From assembly GCA_004294855.1 (NCBI GenBank), contig SHOI01000003.1, positions 1,264 through 46,964 on the forward strand: a stretch of 45,701 bases of DNA, given 5' to 3'. A program made the translations under genes and the position numbers. Positions 35,065 through 44,583 of the stretch are shown one piece after another. The notes under the pieces were generated by a model, which saw nothing but the letters and a program-made list of their open reading frames with translations, did not search any database and was not told where the DNA came from. Source of the stretch: Sphaerochaeta sp. Lineage in GTDB: Bacteria; Spirochaetota; Spirochaetia; Sphaerochaetales; Sphaerochaetaceae. Positions within the stretch are counted from its first letter, which is position 1. The number at the start of each line of letters is the position of its first letter.

Positions 35065-35835
35065 TTAGCGGTGAAGAAGCTCTTGGAGGCTGCCGAGCGC
35101 GTAGATCGCCGCGGTTTCGCTGCGAAGAATGTTGCTTTTCAGGAAGACAGGGAGAAACCCCGCCTTCTCCAAAAAGACGCACTCCTTCTCGCTGAACCCT
35201 CCCTCGGGACCGATCAGGACACCGATCGGGGCGTTCGGATCGAACGTTTTGGCGTATGTCGAGAGGTCTTTGCTTCGGGTGCGGGAGGACTGGTGAAGGA
35301 AGAGGAGGGGGCCTCTGCCGGCCCACCATTCGGCAAGCTCCCGAAGATCAAGCACCCGGTCAAGCAATGTGGTGGGAACTCTCGACCCGCTCTGCTGAAG
35401 CGCTTCGGTGATTTGAGCCTCGAGCCGGGAGAACCGGGTTCGGGGATTCTTCTTATCCAGCCGGACGGTGCAATATTCGCTGGAGACGAGGACGATCTTG
35501 CCGACGCCGAGCTCGGTGGCCTGGCGAACGACCTGCTCCTCCTTCCTGCCTTTGAGCAGGCAGAGCAGGAGAACCAGCGGAGTAAAGGGCTCCTCGTAGG
35601 AGGGCAGGGCGTCGGTGGAGGCCGATGTGTCTCCGGCGACGGTGAGCCTGATCGTGCAGGAGGCGGATGCGGAAGCGGTGATGACGCCTTGGTAACGCAC
35701 CCCGTTGCAATCTTGGGCGAGAAGGCGTGAGCCGGCCTTGAGGCGCAACACATTCGTTAGATAATGCGCTTCCTTGCCCTTCAGGGTTATCTCCTCCTCT
35801 CCGTCATAGGTAGAGGGGAGGCGGTAGACTCTCAT
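35065..35835 (-). CDS. rsmE: 16S rRNA (uracil1498-N3)-methyltransferase RsmE
   Basis: 256-residue SPOUT methyltransferase modifying U1498 of 16S rRNA. N-terminal PUA-like domain (HYLTNVLRLKAG), then the knotted domain with KGRKEEQVVRQATELGVGKIV cut across two elements, LIGPEGGFSEKE and LRSETAAIYALG, the SAM-binding knot motifs. The start overlaps the ctpA stop as ATGA, so the pair is coupled. Confidence 0.95.
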   Translation of the reverse strand: MRVYRLPSTYDGEEEITLKGKEAHYLTNVLRLKAGSRLLAQDCNGVRYQGVITASASASCTIRLTVAGDTSASTDALPSYEEPFTPLVLLLCLLKGRKEEQVVRQATELGVGKIVLVSSEYCTVRLDKKNPRTRFSRLEAQITEALQQSGSRVPTTLLDRVLDLRELAEWWAGRGPLLFLHQSSRTRSKDLSTYAKTFDPNAPIGVLIGPEGGFSEKECVFLEKAGFLPVFLKSNILRSETAAIYALGSLQELLHR

Positions 35836-37256
35836 CGCCGGGCTCGAATCACGTCAATCGCCGCCTGCAATTGAGGATCGAAGGCGGGATCGGCCAGCTT
35901 GCGTTCGTCATAGGGAATCTTCGCCTGATACTCATTGCGGAGAAGAATCGCCAGGACCTCATCACGGATTCCCCGCTCCCGGTTGGCGTTCACGAAGGCA
36001 GCGATATTCGCATCACTCGGTTCGGGATGGGCGGCGATGAAGGATGAGACGACTTTTTCTTCCATGAGCTCGGCAAAGGGCTCGAGCTCCTCCTCCGACA
36101 TCACCAGGCTTTCCACGAACACGTCCGGCTCGATTCCTATCTTGTGGATGTTTTCCCCGTTGGGGGTGTAGTAATGAGCGGTGGTAATCTGAGCGAATCC
36201 CTCGCCGAATCTGAAGACATCCTGAACGATTCCTTTTCCGAACGTCTTTTCGCCTACCAGCGTTGCCCGATTGTTGTCCCGCATCGCCGCTGCGAAGATT
36301 TCCGCCGATGAGGCGGAGCCGCCGTTGGTGAGGACGACGATCGGAATCTCCTCGCTGACCTCCGCCTTGTTCGAGGAAAGGTAGCGCTGGTCGCGGCTGG
36401 AGCCGCGCTTGCCCTGGATCGTCACGATCGTCTTGCCCGCATCAAGGAAGATGTTCGCCGCCTGCATCGCCCCGTCAACCGCTCCTCCGGAGTTGTTCCG
36501 TTCATCGATGATGATCCCTTTGATTTCATTGAGATCATATTTGCGGACGTGCTCAAGCAGCTGTTTACCGGTTTGAGGACTGAATTCGGAGATCTGGATA
36601 TAGAGAAGGTCTCGCTCCAGAAGCATCGAATCAACGGTGGGAGCCGTGATGAGCTCCCGGCGGAGCGTCAAATCGAACGAGGTTCCCATCCGATAGACGG
36701 TGATCGTTACGCTCGTATTGGGCTCGCCTCGGAGCTTGCGCGATGATTCAAGGCTGGTGAGGGCATCGACCGGCTCGCCGTCGATGTGGCTGATCAGATC
36801 GCCGGCCCGCAAGCCCACCCGCTGAGCGGGGGAGCCGGGAAATGGGGAGACGATCGTGATCATGTATGTCTCGGGATCGTCCGGATCGATCGAGTCGGGG
36901 TTGGGCTTGGAGAGGTACGTCCCGATTCCTCCGTATATTCCGCTGGTTCCCTCTTCATACTCCTTCGCATCGGAGGGTTTGACGTAGAAGGAGTAGGGAT
37001 CGTCAAGGGAGGCGACGAGCGCCGTGGCGAGATCGGTGAAGACCTTGTCCTTATCGACCTCTTCGATATAGATCGCATCGATGTACCGATACAGGCGCTC
37101 AAGAGCGGAGATGTCAGTGGAAATCTTATCCTGAGCGAATCGACCCGAGGTCAGACCGGTAATGAGCGGCTCGGGATCCCCCCCTGCAAAAACCGGGGCA
37201 AGGGTGAGCGCAATAAGAATAAACACAAATATGTGGAAAGCTCTGAATTTTTTCAT
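35832..37256 (-). CDS. ctpA: C-terminal processing protease (S41)
   Basis: 474-residue periplasmic serine protease. N-terminal signal sequence (MKKFRAFHIFVFILIALTL, cleavage likely after VFA), PDZ domain (SPAQRVGLRAGDLISHIDGEPV), then the S41 domain with catalytic Ser in GGSASSAEIFA and Lys in EKTFGKGIVQ. Likely processes envelope or lipoprotein substrates. The track start at 37274 precedes the leader peptide by six residues; ATG 37256 sits six bases after a TATACT box and has no Shine-Dalgarno, pointing to a leaderless mRNA. Divergent from lgt. Confidence 0.93.
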   Translation of the reverse strand: MKKFRAFHIFVFILIALTLAPVFAGGDPEPLITGLTSGRFAQDKISTDISALERLYRYIDAIYIEEVDKDKVFTDLATALVASLDDPYSFYVKPSDAKEYEEGTSGIYGGIGTYLSKPNPDSIDPDDPETYMITIVSPFPGSPAQRVGLRAGDLISHIDGEPVDALTSLESSRKLRGEPNTSVTITVYRMGTSFDLTLRRELITAPTVDSMLLERDLLYIQISEFSPQTGKQLLEHVRKYDLNEIKGIIIDERNNSGGAVDGAMQAANIFLDAGKTIVTIQGKRGSSRDQRYLSSNKAEVSEEIPIVVLTNGGSASSAEIFAAAMRDNNRATLVGEKTFGKGIVQDVFRFGEGFAQITTAHYYTPNGENIHKIGIEPDVFVESLVMSEEELEPFAELMEEKVVSSFIAAHPEPSDANIAAFVNANRERGIRDEVLAILLRNEYQAKIPYDERKLADPAFDPQLQAAIDVIRARR

Positions 37257-37262
37257 ACAGCA

Positions 37263-37268
37263 AGTATA
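37263..37268 (-). promoter_or_regulatory. Leaderless -10 box of ctpA
   Basis: TATACT on the minus strand, six bases before the ctpA ATG. The expected -35 is only about three of six to consensus. Confidence 0.45.
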
Positions 37269-37303
37269 CTGCAACGAGTCGTCATCGACTAGGTTTCCCG
37301 GTA

Positions 37304-37332
37304 TTGACCGGGGCCATTTAGCTTACTACACT
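37304..37332 (+). promoter_or_regulatory. Leaderless promoter of lgt operon
   Basis: TTGACC (37304-37309), 17-bp spacer, TACACT (37327-37332), six bases to ATG 37339. The ctpA-lgt gap of 82 bp therefore contains two divergent leaderless promoters. Confidence 0.65.
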
Positions 37333-37338
37333 TGCCGC

Positions 37339-38286
37339 ATGGCAATGTACATCTCCTTCCCAAGCTGGATTAAACCGGAAATTTTCTCATTCCTGCCGAT
37401 TCGATGGTATGGGCTGATGTACATCCTCGCATTTGCGACGGCATATCTTTTCATCGTGATCCAAGCGAAGAACGGCGAGATCGCCCTGACTAGGGAGGAT
37501 GCCCTCGATCTGGTGATGTGGTGCGTCGTCGGCCTGATTCTGGGAGCCCGGCTGTTCTCCGTCCTGTTTTATGACGGCACTGCGTATTATCTGACCCATC
37601 CTCACCTCATATTCTGGCCGTTCCGCAACGGGAAGTTCGTAGGTCTGCCGGGAATGAGCTATCATGGCGGGCTTTTCGGGGCTGCAGCGGGAGGATGGCT
37701 GTACTCAAAAAAAAAGCGGATACCGTTTTTGGAGATCGCCGACACGGTCGTCTACAGCGTTCCGCTGGGCTACACCTTCGGAAGGCTGGGGAACTTCATC
37801 AACGGCGAACTGTTCGGGCGGGTCTCGACGAAACCATGGGCGATGGTTTTTCCCGACGCCCCATCCTTCTCCACAAACTACGAGTGGGTGCGAAGGATCG
37901 CCGATGAGCTGAAGATCCCCTATGAGCTCGGTCAGTACATCAACCTTCCCCGTCATCCCAGCCAGCTGTATGAGGCGCTCTTCGAGGGAGTCCTCCTCTT
38001 TTTCTTCCTCTGGTTCGTCATCAGGCCGAAGCGAAGGGAGAAGCCCGCCGGAACGGGATTGGCGTGGTATCTGATCGGCTACGGAACGGTGCGCTTCGTC
38101 ATCGAATATTTCCGCTCGCCGGATGAACACCTCGGGTACATCATCGCCTGGGGGCGCGGTTCCGATACGATTGCCCTTTTTCAATCCGTCTTCAACATAT
38201 CGATGGGGCAGATCTTCTGTCTGATCATGATCGTCCTCGGAGTGGCGATCCGCCTCATCACCCACTATAGGAGCACCAAACAGTGA
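37339..38286 (+). CDS. lgt: Prolipoprotein diacylglyceryl transferase
   Basis: 315-residue inner-membrane Lgt, adding diacylglycerol to lipobox cysteines. Motifs: YHGGLFGA (catalytic His), GRLGNFINGELFGR (Lgt signature) and RHPSQLYEALFEG. Seven hydrophobic helices are visible. The track start (37162) runs antisense through ctpA; ATG 37339 (MAMYISFPSW) is set by the -10 box. First of lgt-pepP-gpmI; its stop overlaps the pepP GTG. Confidence 0.95.
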   Translation: MAMYISFPSWIKPEIFSFLPIRWYGLMYILAFATAYLFIVIQAKNGEIALTREDALDLVMWCVVGLILGARLFSVLFYDGTAYYLTHPHLIFWPFRNGKFVGLPGMSYHGGLFGAAAGGWLYSKKKRIPFLEIADTVVYSVPLGYTFGRLGNFINGELFGRVSTKPWAMVFPDAPSFSTNYEWVRRIADELKIPYELGQYINLPRHPSQLYEALFEGVLLFFFLWFVIRPKRREKPAGTGLAWYLIGYGTVRFVIEYFRSPDEHLGYIIAWGRGSDTIALFQSVFNISMGQIFCLIMIVLGVAIRLITHYRSTKQ

Positions 38287-40061
38287 ATATCATCAATGCA
38301 CGGGTCGAAAGCCTTCGGAGGGCGATGGCCGATGCCGGACTTGATGGCTGGATCATCAACGGAACCGATCCCCATCAAAGCGAATACGTCCCCGAACGAT
38401 ATCGAAGCAGGGCGTTCATCAGCGGGTTCACCGGCAGTGCCGGATTGGCCCTGATCACCAAGGAAAAAGCGCTTCTTTGGGTGGATTCGAGATACTTTCT
38501 TCAAGCGGAGGATCAGATCGCCGGCACGGTCTTCGAGATGATGAAGATCGACACTCCCTCCCATCCCGATCCGTACACCTATCTGAAGATGAACCTCCCC
38601 AAGGGATCGGTCATCGGGATCGACGAGGCGACGATCCCCGTCAGCGAACGGAGGCGGATCGAAGGAGTTTTTCAGAACACCCTCGTCCTCAAACCGATGA
38701 AGGATATCCTTGATGCCGTCTGGACCGATCGCCCGGCGCTGCCGGAGCATGAGGTCGTCGAGGTTCCCGTCAACTATGCCGGCTCAAGCATGCAGGAGAA
38801 GCTTAAGCAGGTTCGCTCTCTGATGATCGAGGCGGGAGCGACCCACCTGCTGCTCTCCACACTGGATGACATCGCATGGCTGACGAACCTTCGCGGGAGC
38901 GACATTCCCTACAATCCGCTCTTCATGAGCTATATGCTGATCAGCACCGAACGGGCGTGCCTGTATACCGGCGAAAAACGCTTTACGGAACAGCTCAGGG
39001 CACGATTGGAAGAAGATCTTGCGATTCGGCCGTATACCCAACTTCAGGACGATCTTCCCAACCTGTGGAAGCACGCCGTGCTCTACTACAACCCCCAAAA
39101 GACCAGTGTGATGGTCGAAAGGAGCTTCGGTCCCTACGAGAAGATCGAAGGACGGGAGTTCACCACCGACCTGAAAGCTCAAAAGAATGAGGTGGAACTG
39201 GAAGGAATGAGAAGAGCCCACCTTCTGGACGGCGTGGCACTGGTCAACTTCCTCGGTCGGCTGGACAGGGAAAACGGCTCCTATACGGAGTTGGAGCTGG
39301 CAAAGCGGCTGCTTGATGAACGATCCAGAAACGAGCACTTCCTGGGGGAATCCTTCAACGCGATCAGCGGCTTCGGAGCCCACGGGGCGATCGTTCACTA
39401 TGCGGCGGATGAACAATCGAACGCCAAGGTGGAAGGAGACGGCCTGCTGGTCCTCGATACCGGAGGGACGTATGCGTTCGGCACGACGGATGTCACCCGG
39501 ACGATTCTGTTCGGAAAGCCGACCGAGGAGCAGATCCGCGATTACACCCTTGTGCTCAAGGGTCATCTCGCCCTTGCTTCCGCCCGCTTCCCCGAGGGCA
39601 CCAACGGATATCAGTTGGATGTGCTTGCCCGTCAGCATCTCTGGCGGGAAGGGCTTTCCTACTTCCACGGAACCGGTCACGGCGTCGGCTTCAGGCTCAA
39701 CGTCCATGAAGGACCGCAGTCGATCAGCCCCAAACCGATCGTCGCACCGCTCAAGGAGGGAATGGTCGTCAGCGACGAGCCCGGAATCTATCGAAGCGGA
39801 TCGCATGGAATCCGGATTGAAAACCTGCTGGCGGTTCAAGAGGATGAAAAGACGGAGTTTGGAACCTTCTACAGCTTCGAGGTCCTCACCCTCTGCCCAT
39901 TTGAGCGGGACCTGATCGACCCGGAGATGCTTACTGAAGAAGAGATCGAGATGGTTGATGCGTACCACGCATGGGTATATGACGAACTGTATGAATTGAT
40001 AGACGACGAGGCGATCGAATATCTTGAATATGCGACACAGAGCTTCTTAGGAGAAGAATAA
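38283..40061 (+). CDS. Xaa-Pro aminopeptidase (M24B)
   Basis: 592-residue three-domain aminopeptidase P of the XPNPEP1 type, releasing an N-terminal residue before proline. Two creatinase-like N-terminal domains precede the pita-bread domain with metal ligands in DTGGTYAFGTTDVTRT (two Asp), FHGTGHGVGF (His), and SDEPGIYRSGSHGIRIEN (Glu, Glu). The start is GTG overlapping the lgt stop (GTGA), with AGGAGC upstream. No signal peptide. Confidence 0.94.
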   Translation: MNIINARVESLRRAMADAGLDGWIINGTDPHQSEYVPERYRSRAFISGFTGSAGLALITKEKALLWVDSRYFLQAEDQIAGTVFEMMKIDTPSHPDPYTYLKMNLPKGSVIGIDEATIPVSERRRIEGVFQNTLVLKPMKDILDAVWTDRPALPEHEVVEVPVNYAGSSMQEKLKQVRSLMIEAGATHLLLSTLDDIAWLTNLRGSDIPYNPLFMSYMLISTERACLYTGEKRFTEQLRARLEEDLAIRPYTQLQDDLPNLWKHAVLYYNPQKTSVMVERSFGPYEKIEGREFTTDLKAQKNEVELEGMRRAHLLDGVALVNFLGRLDRENGSYTELELAKRLLDERSRNEHFLGESFNAISGFGAHGAIVHYAADEQSNAKVEGDGLLVLDTGGTYAFGTTDVTRTILFGKPTEEQIRDYTLVLKGHLALASARFPEGTNGYQLDVLARQHLWREGLSYFHGTGHGVGFRLNVHEGPQSISPKPIVAPLKEGMVVSDEPGIYRSGSHGIRIENLLAVQEDEKTEFGTFYSFEVLTLCPFERDLIDPEMLTEEEIEMVDAYHAWVYDELYELIDDEAIEYLEYATQSFLGEE

Positions 40062-40062
40062 G

Positions 40063-41709
40063 ATGGTAAAACCGTTACAAAAACTGGGAAAAATCAAGCG
40101 CAAAGGACCCGTTGTCCTGTTGATCATGGACGGGGTGGGCTTTGGTAAATACAAGGAAGGGGATGCGGTCGCCGCCGCCGTGACGCAGACCCTCGACCGC
40201 CTCTACCGGGAGCATCCCTGGACGAAGCTGAAGGCTCATGGAACGGCGGTGGGGCTCCCCAGCGACGATGACATGGGCAACAGCGAGGTCGGTCACAATG
40301 CGATGGGGTGCGGAAGAGTCTTCAGCCAGGGGGCGAAGCTGGTCGCCAACTCGATCGAAACCAAAGCGATGTATGAAGGGGATACGTGGAAGAAGCTCAT
40401 CCGGAATGTCAAGGAGCACGATTCGACGCTCCACTTCATCGGACTCTTAAGCGACGGAAACGTCCACTCCCACATCGACAACCTCAAGGCGATGGTCGCC
40501 CAAGCCAAGGTCGAAGGGGTATCGAGAGTTCGGGTCCACGCCCTTCTGGACGGGCGGGATGTCGGGGAACTCTCGGCATTGGAGTACTTCCAGCCCTTTG
40601 AAGCGTTTCTGGGAGAGTTGAACGACGAAGACTTCGATGCAAGAATTGCAAGTGGCGGCGGCCGAATGGTGATCACGATGGATCGCTACAACGCCAACTG
40701 GAAGATGGTCGAGAAGGGGTGGCATACCCATGTTCTCGGCGAGGGGCGGCTCTTTGCCTCCCCGACGGAAGCGATCGAGACGCTGAGGAAGGAGACCGGA
40801 GCGATCGATCAGGACCTTCCGCCCTTCGTCATCGTCGAAGGGGGCAAGCCGGTCGGAACGATCGAGGACCACGACAGCGTGATCCTCTTCAACTTCCGCG
40901 GCGACCGGGCTCTTGAGATCACCAAGGCGTTCGAGGCGGAGGAGCTTGTTGAGTTTGACCGAAAGCGGAGGCCGAACGTCGAGTATGCGGGAATGATGGA
41001 GTATGACGGAGACCTGCACGTCCCGGCCCAATACCTCGTCTCTCCCCCGGCGATCGATCGGACGTTGGCCGAGTACCTCACGAAGAGCGGAGTGCGGCAG
41101 TTCTCGATCTCCGAAACGCAGAAGTTCGGCCACGTAACCTACTTCTTCAATGGAAACCGCAGCGGCAAGTTCAGCGAAACCCTGGAGGAGTACGTGGAGA
41201 TCCCCTCCGACACGGTTCCTTTTGAAGAGCGCCCATGGATGAAGTGCGCCGAGATCGCCGACCGGGTGATCGAGGAGATCGAAAGCGGCAAGTGGGACTT
41301 GATCAAGCTCAACTTTCCTAATGGCGACATGGTCGGACATACGGGAGTCTATCAGGCGGTTGTCTGTTCAATGGAGGGGATGGACCTGCAGATCGGACGG
41401 ATCGAAAAAGCGGTTCGAGATGCCGGAGGAGTGTTGATGATCACCGCCGATCACGGAAACGCCGATGATATGTATGAGCATACCAAGACCGGCGAGGTCG
41501 CCCGCAAAGAGGACGGCACACCGAAAGCGAAGACGAGCCACTCCCTCAACCCGGTTCCCTTCATTCTGGTCGATCCGCTCTACAAGGGTGAATATGAACC
41601 GACATTGAAGGAAGGATTGGGCATCAGCAACGTCGCCGCCACGGTGATGAATCTCCTTGACTTCGATCCACCCGAATTCTACGACAGCTCGATCGTCACG
41701 ATGAAGTAA
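40063..41709 (+). CDS. gpmI: 2,3-bisphosphoglycerate-independent phosphoglycerate mutase
   Basis: 548-residue manganese-dependent glycolytic mutase. Metal-site Asp in LLIMDGVGFG, phosphorylated Ser in DDMGNSEVGHNAMG, LLSDGNVHSH, LDGRDV and the C-terminal ADHGNADDM. It is about 35 residues longer than typical bacterial GpmI, with insertions in the phosphatase half. One base separates it from the pepP stop; AGGAG lies upstream. Last gene of lgt-pepP-gpmI. Confidence 0.96.
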   Translation: MVKPLQKLGKIKRKGPVVLLIMDGVGFGKYKEGDAVAAAVTQTLDRLYREHPWTKLKAHGTAVGLPSDDDMGNSEVGHNAMGCGRVFSQGAKLVANSIETKAMYEGDTWKKLIRNVKEHDSTLHFIGLLSDGNVHSHIDNLKAMVAQAKVEGVSRVRVHALLDGRDVGELSALEYFQPFEAFLGELNDEDFDARIASGGGRMVITMDRYNANWKMVEKGWHTHVLGEGRLFASPTEAIETLRKETGAIDQDLPPFVIVEGGKPVGTIEDHDSVILFNFRGDRALEITKAFEAEELVEFDRKRRPNVEYAGMMEYDGDLHVPAQYLVSPPAIDRTLAEYLTKSGVRQFSISETQKFGHVTYFFNGNRSGKFSETLEEYVEIPSDTVPFEERPWMKCAEIADRVIEEIESGKWDLIKLNFPNGDMVGHTGVYQAVVCSMEGMDLQIGRIEKAVRDAGGVLMITADHGNADDMYEHTKTGEVARKEDGTPKAKTSHSLNPVPFILVDPLYKGEYEPTLKEGLGISNVAATVMNLLDFDPPEFYDSSIVTMK

Positions 41710-41767
41710 AAGATCTTTTGATACATCCTCCGATTGAAACCTGCTAAGATGGAAGCAGGAGGATCGG

Positions 41768-43825
41768 ATGGGTATTAACGATCGATTGAAGCGCCTGAGC
41801 CGCCTTCAAGGAGGAGATCCGGGGATCTTCGCCTTGGCGGTCCATTCGTTCATCGAAGGGGAGCTGCGCCGGCGGTACGACCTTCCCTATGAAGAGGAGC
41901 CGAGCTTCAATGCGCTCAGCGACCGACTGGTCGAAGAAGTGGGCGAAAAAAGCCGGCAATTCCTGGCGAATCTCAAAGCCGCCCACAAGGCGGTGAATGA
42001 GGTCCGTCATGAGTTCAATGCTCTCGGCGTCGACCACGCGTTGATGGCGGCGGCTCATCTTTACATGTTCTGTTACTTTATCGATATCGATGAAGGGGCT
42101 CTGCAGACGCTCTATAAGATCAAACGGGAATTGGATGATACCTGGACCCGCTCGGAGAGCCGGGGCGAACTGATAACAAGCAATCAAATCCTCCAAATGG
42201 AGCTCCAAAAAATACTTGCCGAGAAAGGATCGCTCTCCGACCAGCTTGCCGAGTTGACGGAACGGGAGGAGGAACGAGAGCAGGTTGATGATCGGATCCA
42301 TTCATTGGAACATCAGATTCGGAACCTTTTGAAAGACAGGGATCGAAACGAAAAAAAGATCAAAGAACTCCGGGATGAACGGCATGCGCTGCAAGTACAG
42401 CGCCGCTCTTTGGAAAAGCAGACCCGCGATCTTGAGGAGTATCTGCACGTGATGCGGACGATGACCTCCTACACCCGGACCCGCCGGGATTATGAACACC
42501 TTATCCTGCGATTATCCGCTCAGCAGGAGGAGGCGCTTCGCCGAATCGATCTGAGCAGCGATTTTTTGATCACCGGTGGCCCGGGAACGGGGAAAACCCT
42601 CGTTCTTCTCAAGGCGATCGGAAAGAAATCGGAAAAGAGCAACGTCGCCCTTCTCACCTATACGAACTCCCTTGCCAAATACGATCAATATCTGACTCGG
42701 CTGCTGGGCATCGAAATGGGGCAGATCATGACGATCCATCACTTTCTTCGGGAGCGGATAGAAGAAGGAGAAAGCATCAAGGTGCTGGCCGGAGGGGATA
42801 CGGACATTCTCATCAGGCTTTGTGAGCCGTACGCCTCTTTACAGTGGACCGCCAAAGATATCTACGATGAAATCGTTCACGTTCTTTGGGCGTTCGGCCA
42901 TACCCGCCAGCGCTACTGCATCGATCTGGTTCAACGATCCGGAATGGAGAAAGAGCTCGATGAAGCGATGCGAAGCCGGATCTGGGAGGCGAAGGAGGCT
43001 GTCGAAGCGTTCATCGAGAAGACGAAACAGCTTCCTTTTCAATACTTCCCGATCCAAGCATTGAAGGTCGCCGAGGAGCATCCCGTTACCATCTTCGATC
43101 ACTTGTTTATCGATGAGGCGCAAGATGCCACCGTCATGACGCTCACCGCCCTGAAGCGGTTCGTTTCCAAATCGATCATTCTTGCCAGCGACGGGGAGCA
43201 GGCGATCTATCAGCCGGGCTTTTCCTTCACTCAAGCGGGGATCGATGTATCCGACAATCGGGTAATCCTCCAAGAGAATTATCGCTCCACGTTGCAGATC
43301 CACCGGCTTGCCCAACGGTTTGAGCGGCGAAGCGAAAGCGAGCAATCAAGAGCGCTGCGCGATGGTCCGAACCCCGAACTTCACCGGGGTCGTGATGGAT
43401 CGGTGTTGCAGAAGTTGGTCGTCGAGCGGGCAATGTTGTTTATCGAACGGCTTGAGTACGAGGAAGAAAACATTTGTATCATGTGCCCCTCGAGCTCCTG
43501 TTATCCGGAGCTTGAGCAGGCTTTGACGAAGGCGGGGATTTCAAGCGTCCGCGTCAATGATGAGCGCTTCACGTTTGGTGAGGAATACCATGGACATCTT
43601 CGCCTCTCCACCCTGCATTCGGCCAAAGGTCTCGATATTCCCGTCGTGCTGCTCTATCTGCCGTTTCTCCCCCGAGTGAATGAATCCTATGATGAATCGG
43701 TCAACAATGAATTGATTCGAAAGCTCCTGTATGTAACGATGACCCGGGCGATCGATCATCTCAACGTCTTTACGCTTGTCAGTCCGAAAGAGGAGATCAT
43801 CAGGGAGTTGATCGCCGCGTTTTAG
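41768..43825 (+). CDS. SF1 (UvrD-like) helicase with HEPN/DUF4145-like N-terminus and coiled coil
   Basis: 685 residues. Residues 1-130 are helical and resemble the DUF4145/HEPN domains of some restriction helicases (HSFIEGELRRRYDLP, then EVRHEFNALGVDHALMAA). Residues of about 140-230 form a charged coiled coil. The helicase core follows: Q-motif-like RLSAQQEEALRRI, Walker A GGPGTGKT (270-276), motif II IDEAQD, motif III-IV LASDGEQAIYQ and ENYRST, motif V LHSAKGLDIPVVLL, motif VI LYVTMTRA. All ATPase motifs look intact. A defence or nucleic-acid-repair role is possible; no partner gene is evident. AGGAGG precedes the ATG and lies in a CCTGCT/AGCAGG inverted repeat. Confidence 0.85.
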   Translation: MGINDRLKRLSRLQGGDPGIFALAVHSFIEGELRRRYDLPYEEEPSFNALSDRLVEEVGEKSRQFLANLKAAHKAVNEVRHEFNALGVDHALMAAAHLYMFCYFIDIDEGALQTLYKIKRELDDTWTRSESRGELITSNQILQMELQKILAEKGSLSDQLAELTEREEEREQVDDRIHSLEHQIRNLLKDRDRNEKKIKELRDERHALQVQRRSLEKQTRDLEEYLHVMRTMTSYTRTRRDYEHLILRLSAQQEEALRRIDLSSDFLITGGPGTGKTLVLLKAIGKKSEKSNVALLTYTNSLAKYDQYLTRLLGIEMGQIMTIHHFLRERIEEGESIKVLAGGDTDILIRLCEPYASLQWTAKDIYDEIVHVLWAFGHTRQRYCIDLVQRSGMEKELDEAMRSRIWEAKEAVEAFIEKTKQLPFQYFPIQALKVAEEHPVTIFDHLFIDEAQDATVMTLTALKRFVSKSIILASDGEQAIYQPGFSFTQAGIDVSDNRVILQENYRSTLQIHRLAQRFERRSESEQSRALRDGPNPELHRGRDGSVLQKLVVERAMLFIERLEYEEENICIMCPSSSCYPELEQALTKAGISSVRVNDERFTFGEEYHGHLRLSTLHSAKGLDIPVVLLYLPFLPRVNESYDESVNNELIRKLLYVTMTRAIDHLNVFTLVSPKEEIIRELIAAF

Positions 43826-44583
43826 ATATGGTATGAACGCGATACCAGCACGAGGATTGTCGCCCCCGCTCCATAGATAATGAGGCCGATGATGTTGTAG
43901 AAGGTCCGTTGGCTGATCGAGACGAAGGCGTTGCCTACGGTAAGGAGCAGGAAGGCGACGGTCTTGAAGCGGGTATCCCGCTTGGTGTGTTCGCCCAGCG
44001 CGATCACGAGATAGGATAGGGCAGCTACGACGGTGAGGGTGATGCAGATCGACAGGAAGAGCGAATCGCTTACTCCTGCCTCCAGGAGGAAGGAGGGGTC
44101 GTTGGGGCTGCTGGGAACCAGCAGGGCCAGAAGCGCGGAGCCTGCCGCCCCCACGAAGGTTATGAAACCGATGCGCGAGGGGCTTAACCGTAGAAACAGC
44201 AGCGACCCGATCAAAAACAGGAACGAGGTATACAGCAGGCTTCCATGGTAGATGAAGGTCAGGACTCCTCCGTCCAGAAGAAACGTTCCGGTGATCGCCT
44301 GATGAAGGGGAAGGATTTTAATGTTCGCAAGAACGATCGTGAGAAAGAGCACCGGCAGGAGCTCCGCTTCGCTGCCGAGGTTCGCCCGATATCGGGTAGC
44401 CAGAAGCAGGGAGACAAGGAAGGTGATCCATATATGAATCAACGCCGGCCAGAGGTGGGCGCGAGCCTCAAGGACAAGGTGCCCATCCTGTGAAGCGATG
44501 AGGGTGACGATTACGACAAAACTCAGGGCCATGGTAACCAGGCCCTGAATGAGGTTGAACGTGAACCGGACCCCTTTGCTCAT
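43822..44583 (-). CDS. Seven- or eight-helix membrane protein of unknown function
   Basis: 253 residues, strongly hydrophobic with about eight segments; I recognise no family. The start overlaps the upstream symporter stop (ATGA), so the two are coupled, and the 3' end overlaps the convergent helicase gene by 4 bp. It could be an accessory to the transporter, but this is context only. Confidence 0.75.
   Translation of the reverse strand: MSKGVRFTFNLIQGLVTMALSFVVIVTLIASQDGHLVLEARAHLWPALIHIWITFLVSLLLATRYRANLGSEAELLPVLFLTIVLANIKILPLHQAITGTFLLDGGVLTFIYHGSLLYTSFLFLIGSLLFLRLSPSRIGFITFVGAAGSALLALLVPSSPNDPSFLLEAGVSDSLFLSICITLTVVAALSYLVIALGEHTKRDTRFKTVAFLLLTVGNAFVSISQRTFYNIIGLIIYGAGATILVLVSRSYHI

Noticed and set aside
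41713-41728. AAAAGATCTTTT palindrome after gpmI as a terminator
   Set aside because: Perfect palindrome but with no loop and no following T-run; not a credible intrinsic terminator.
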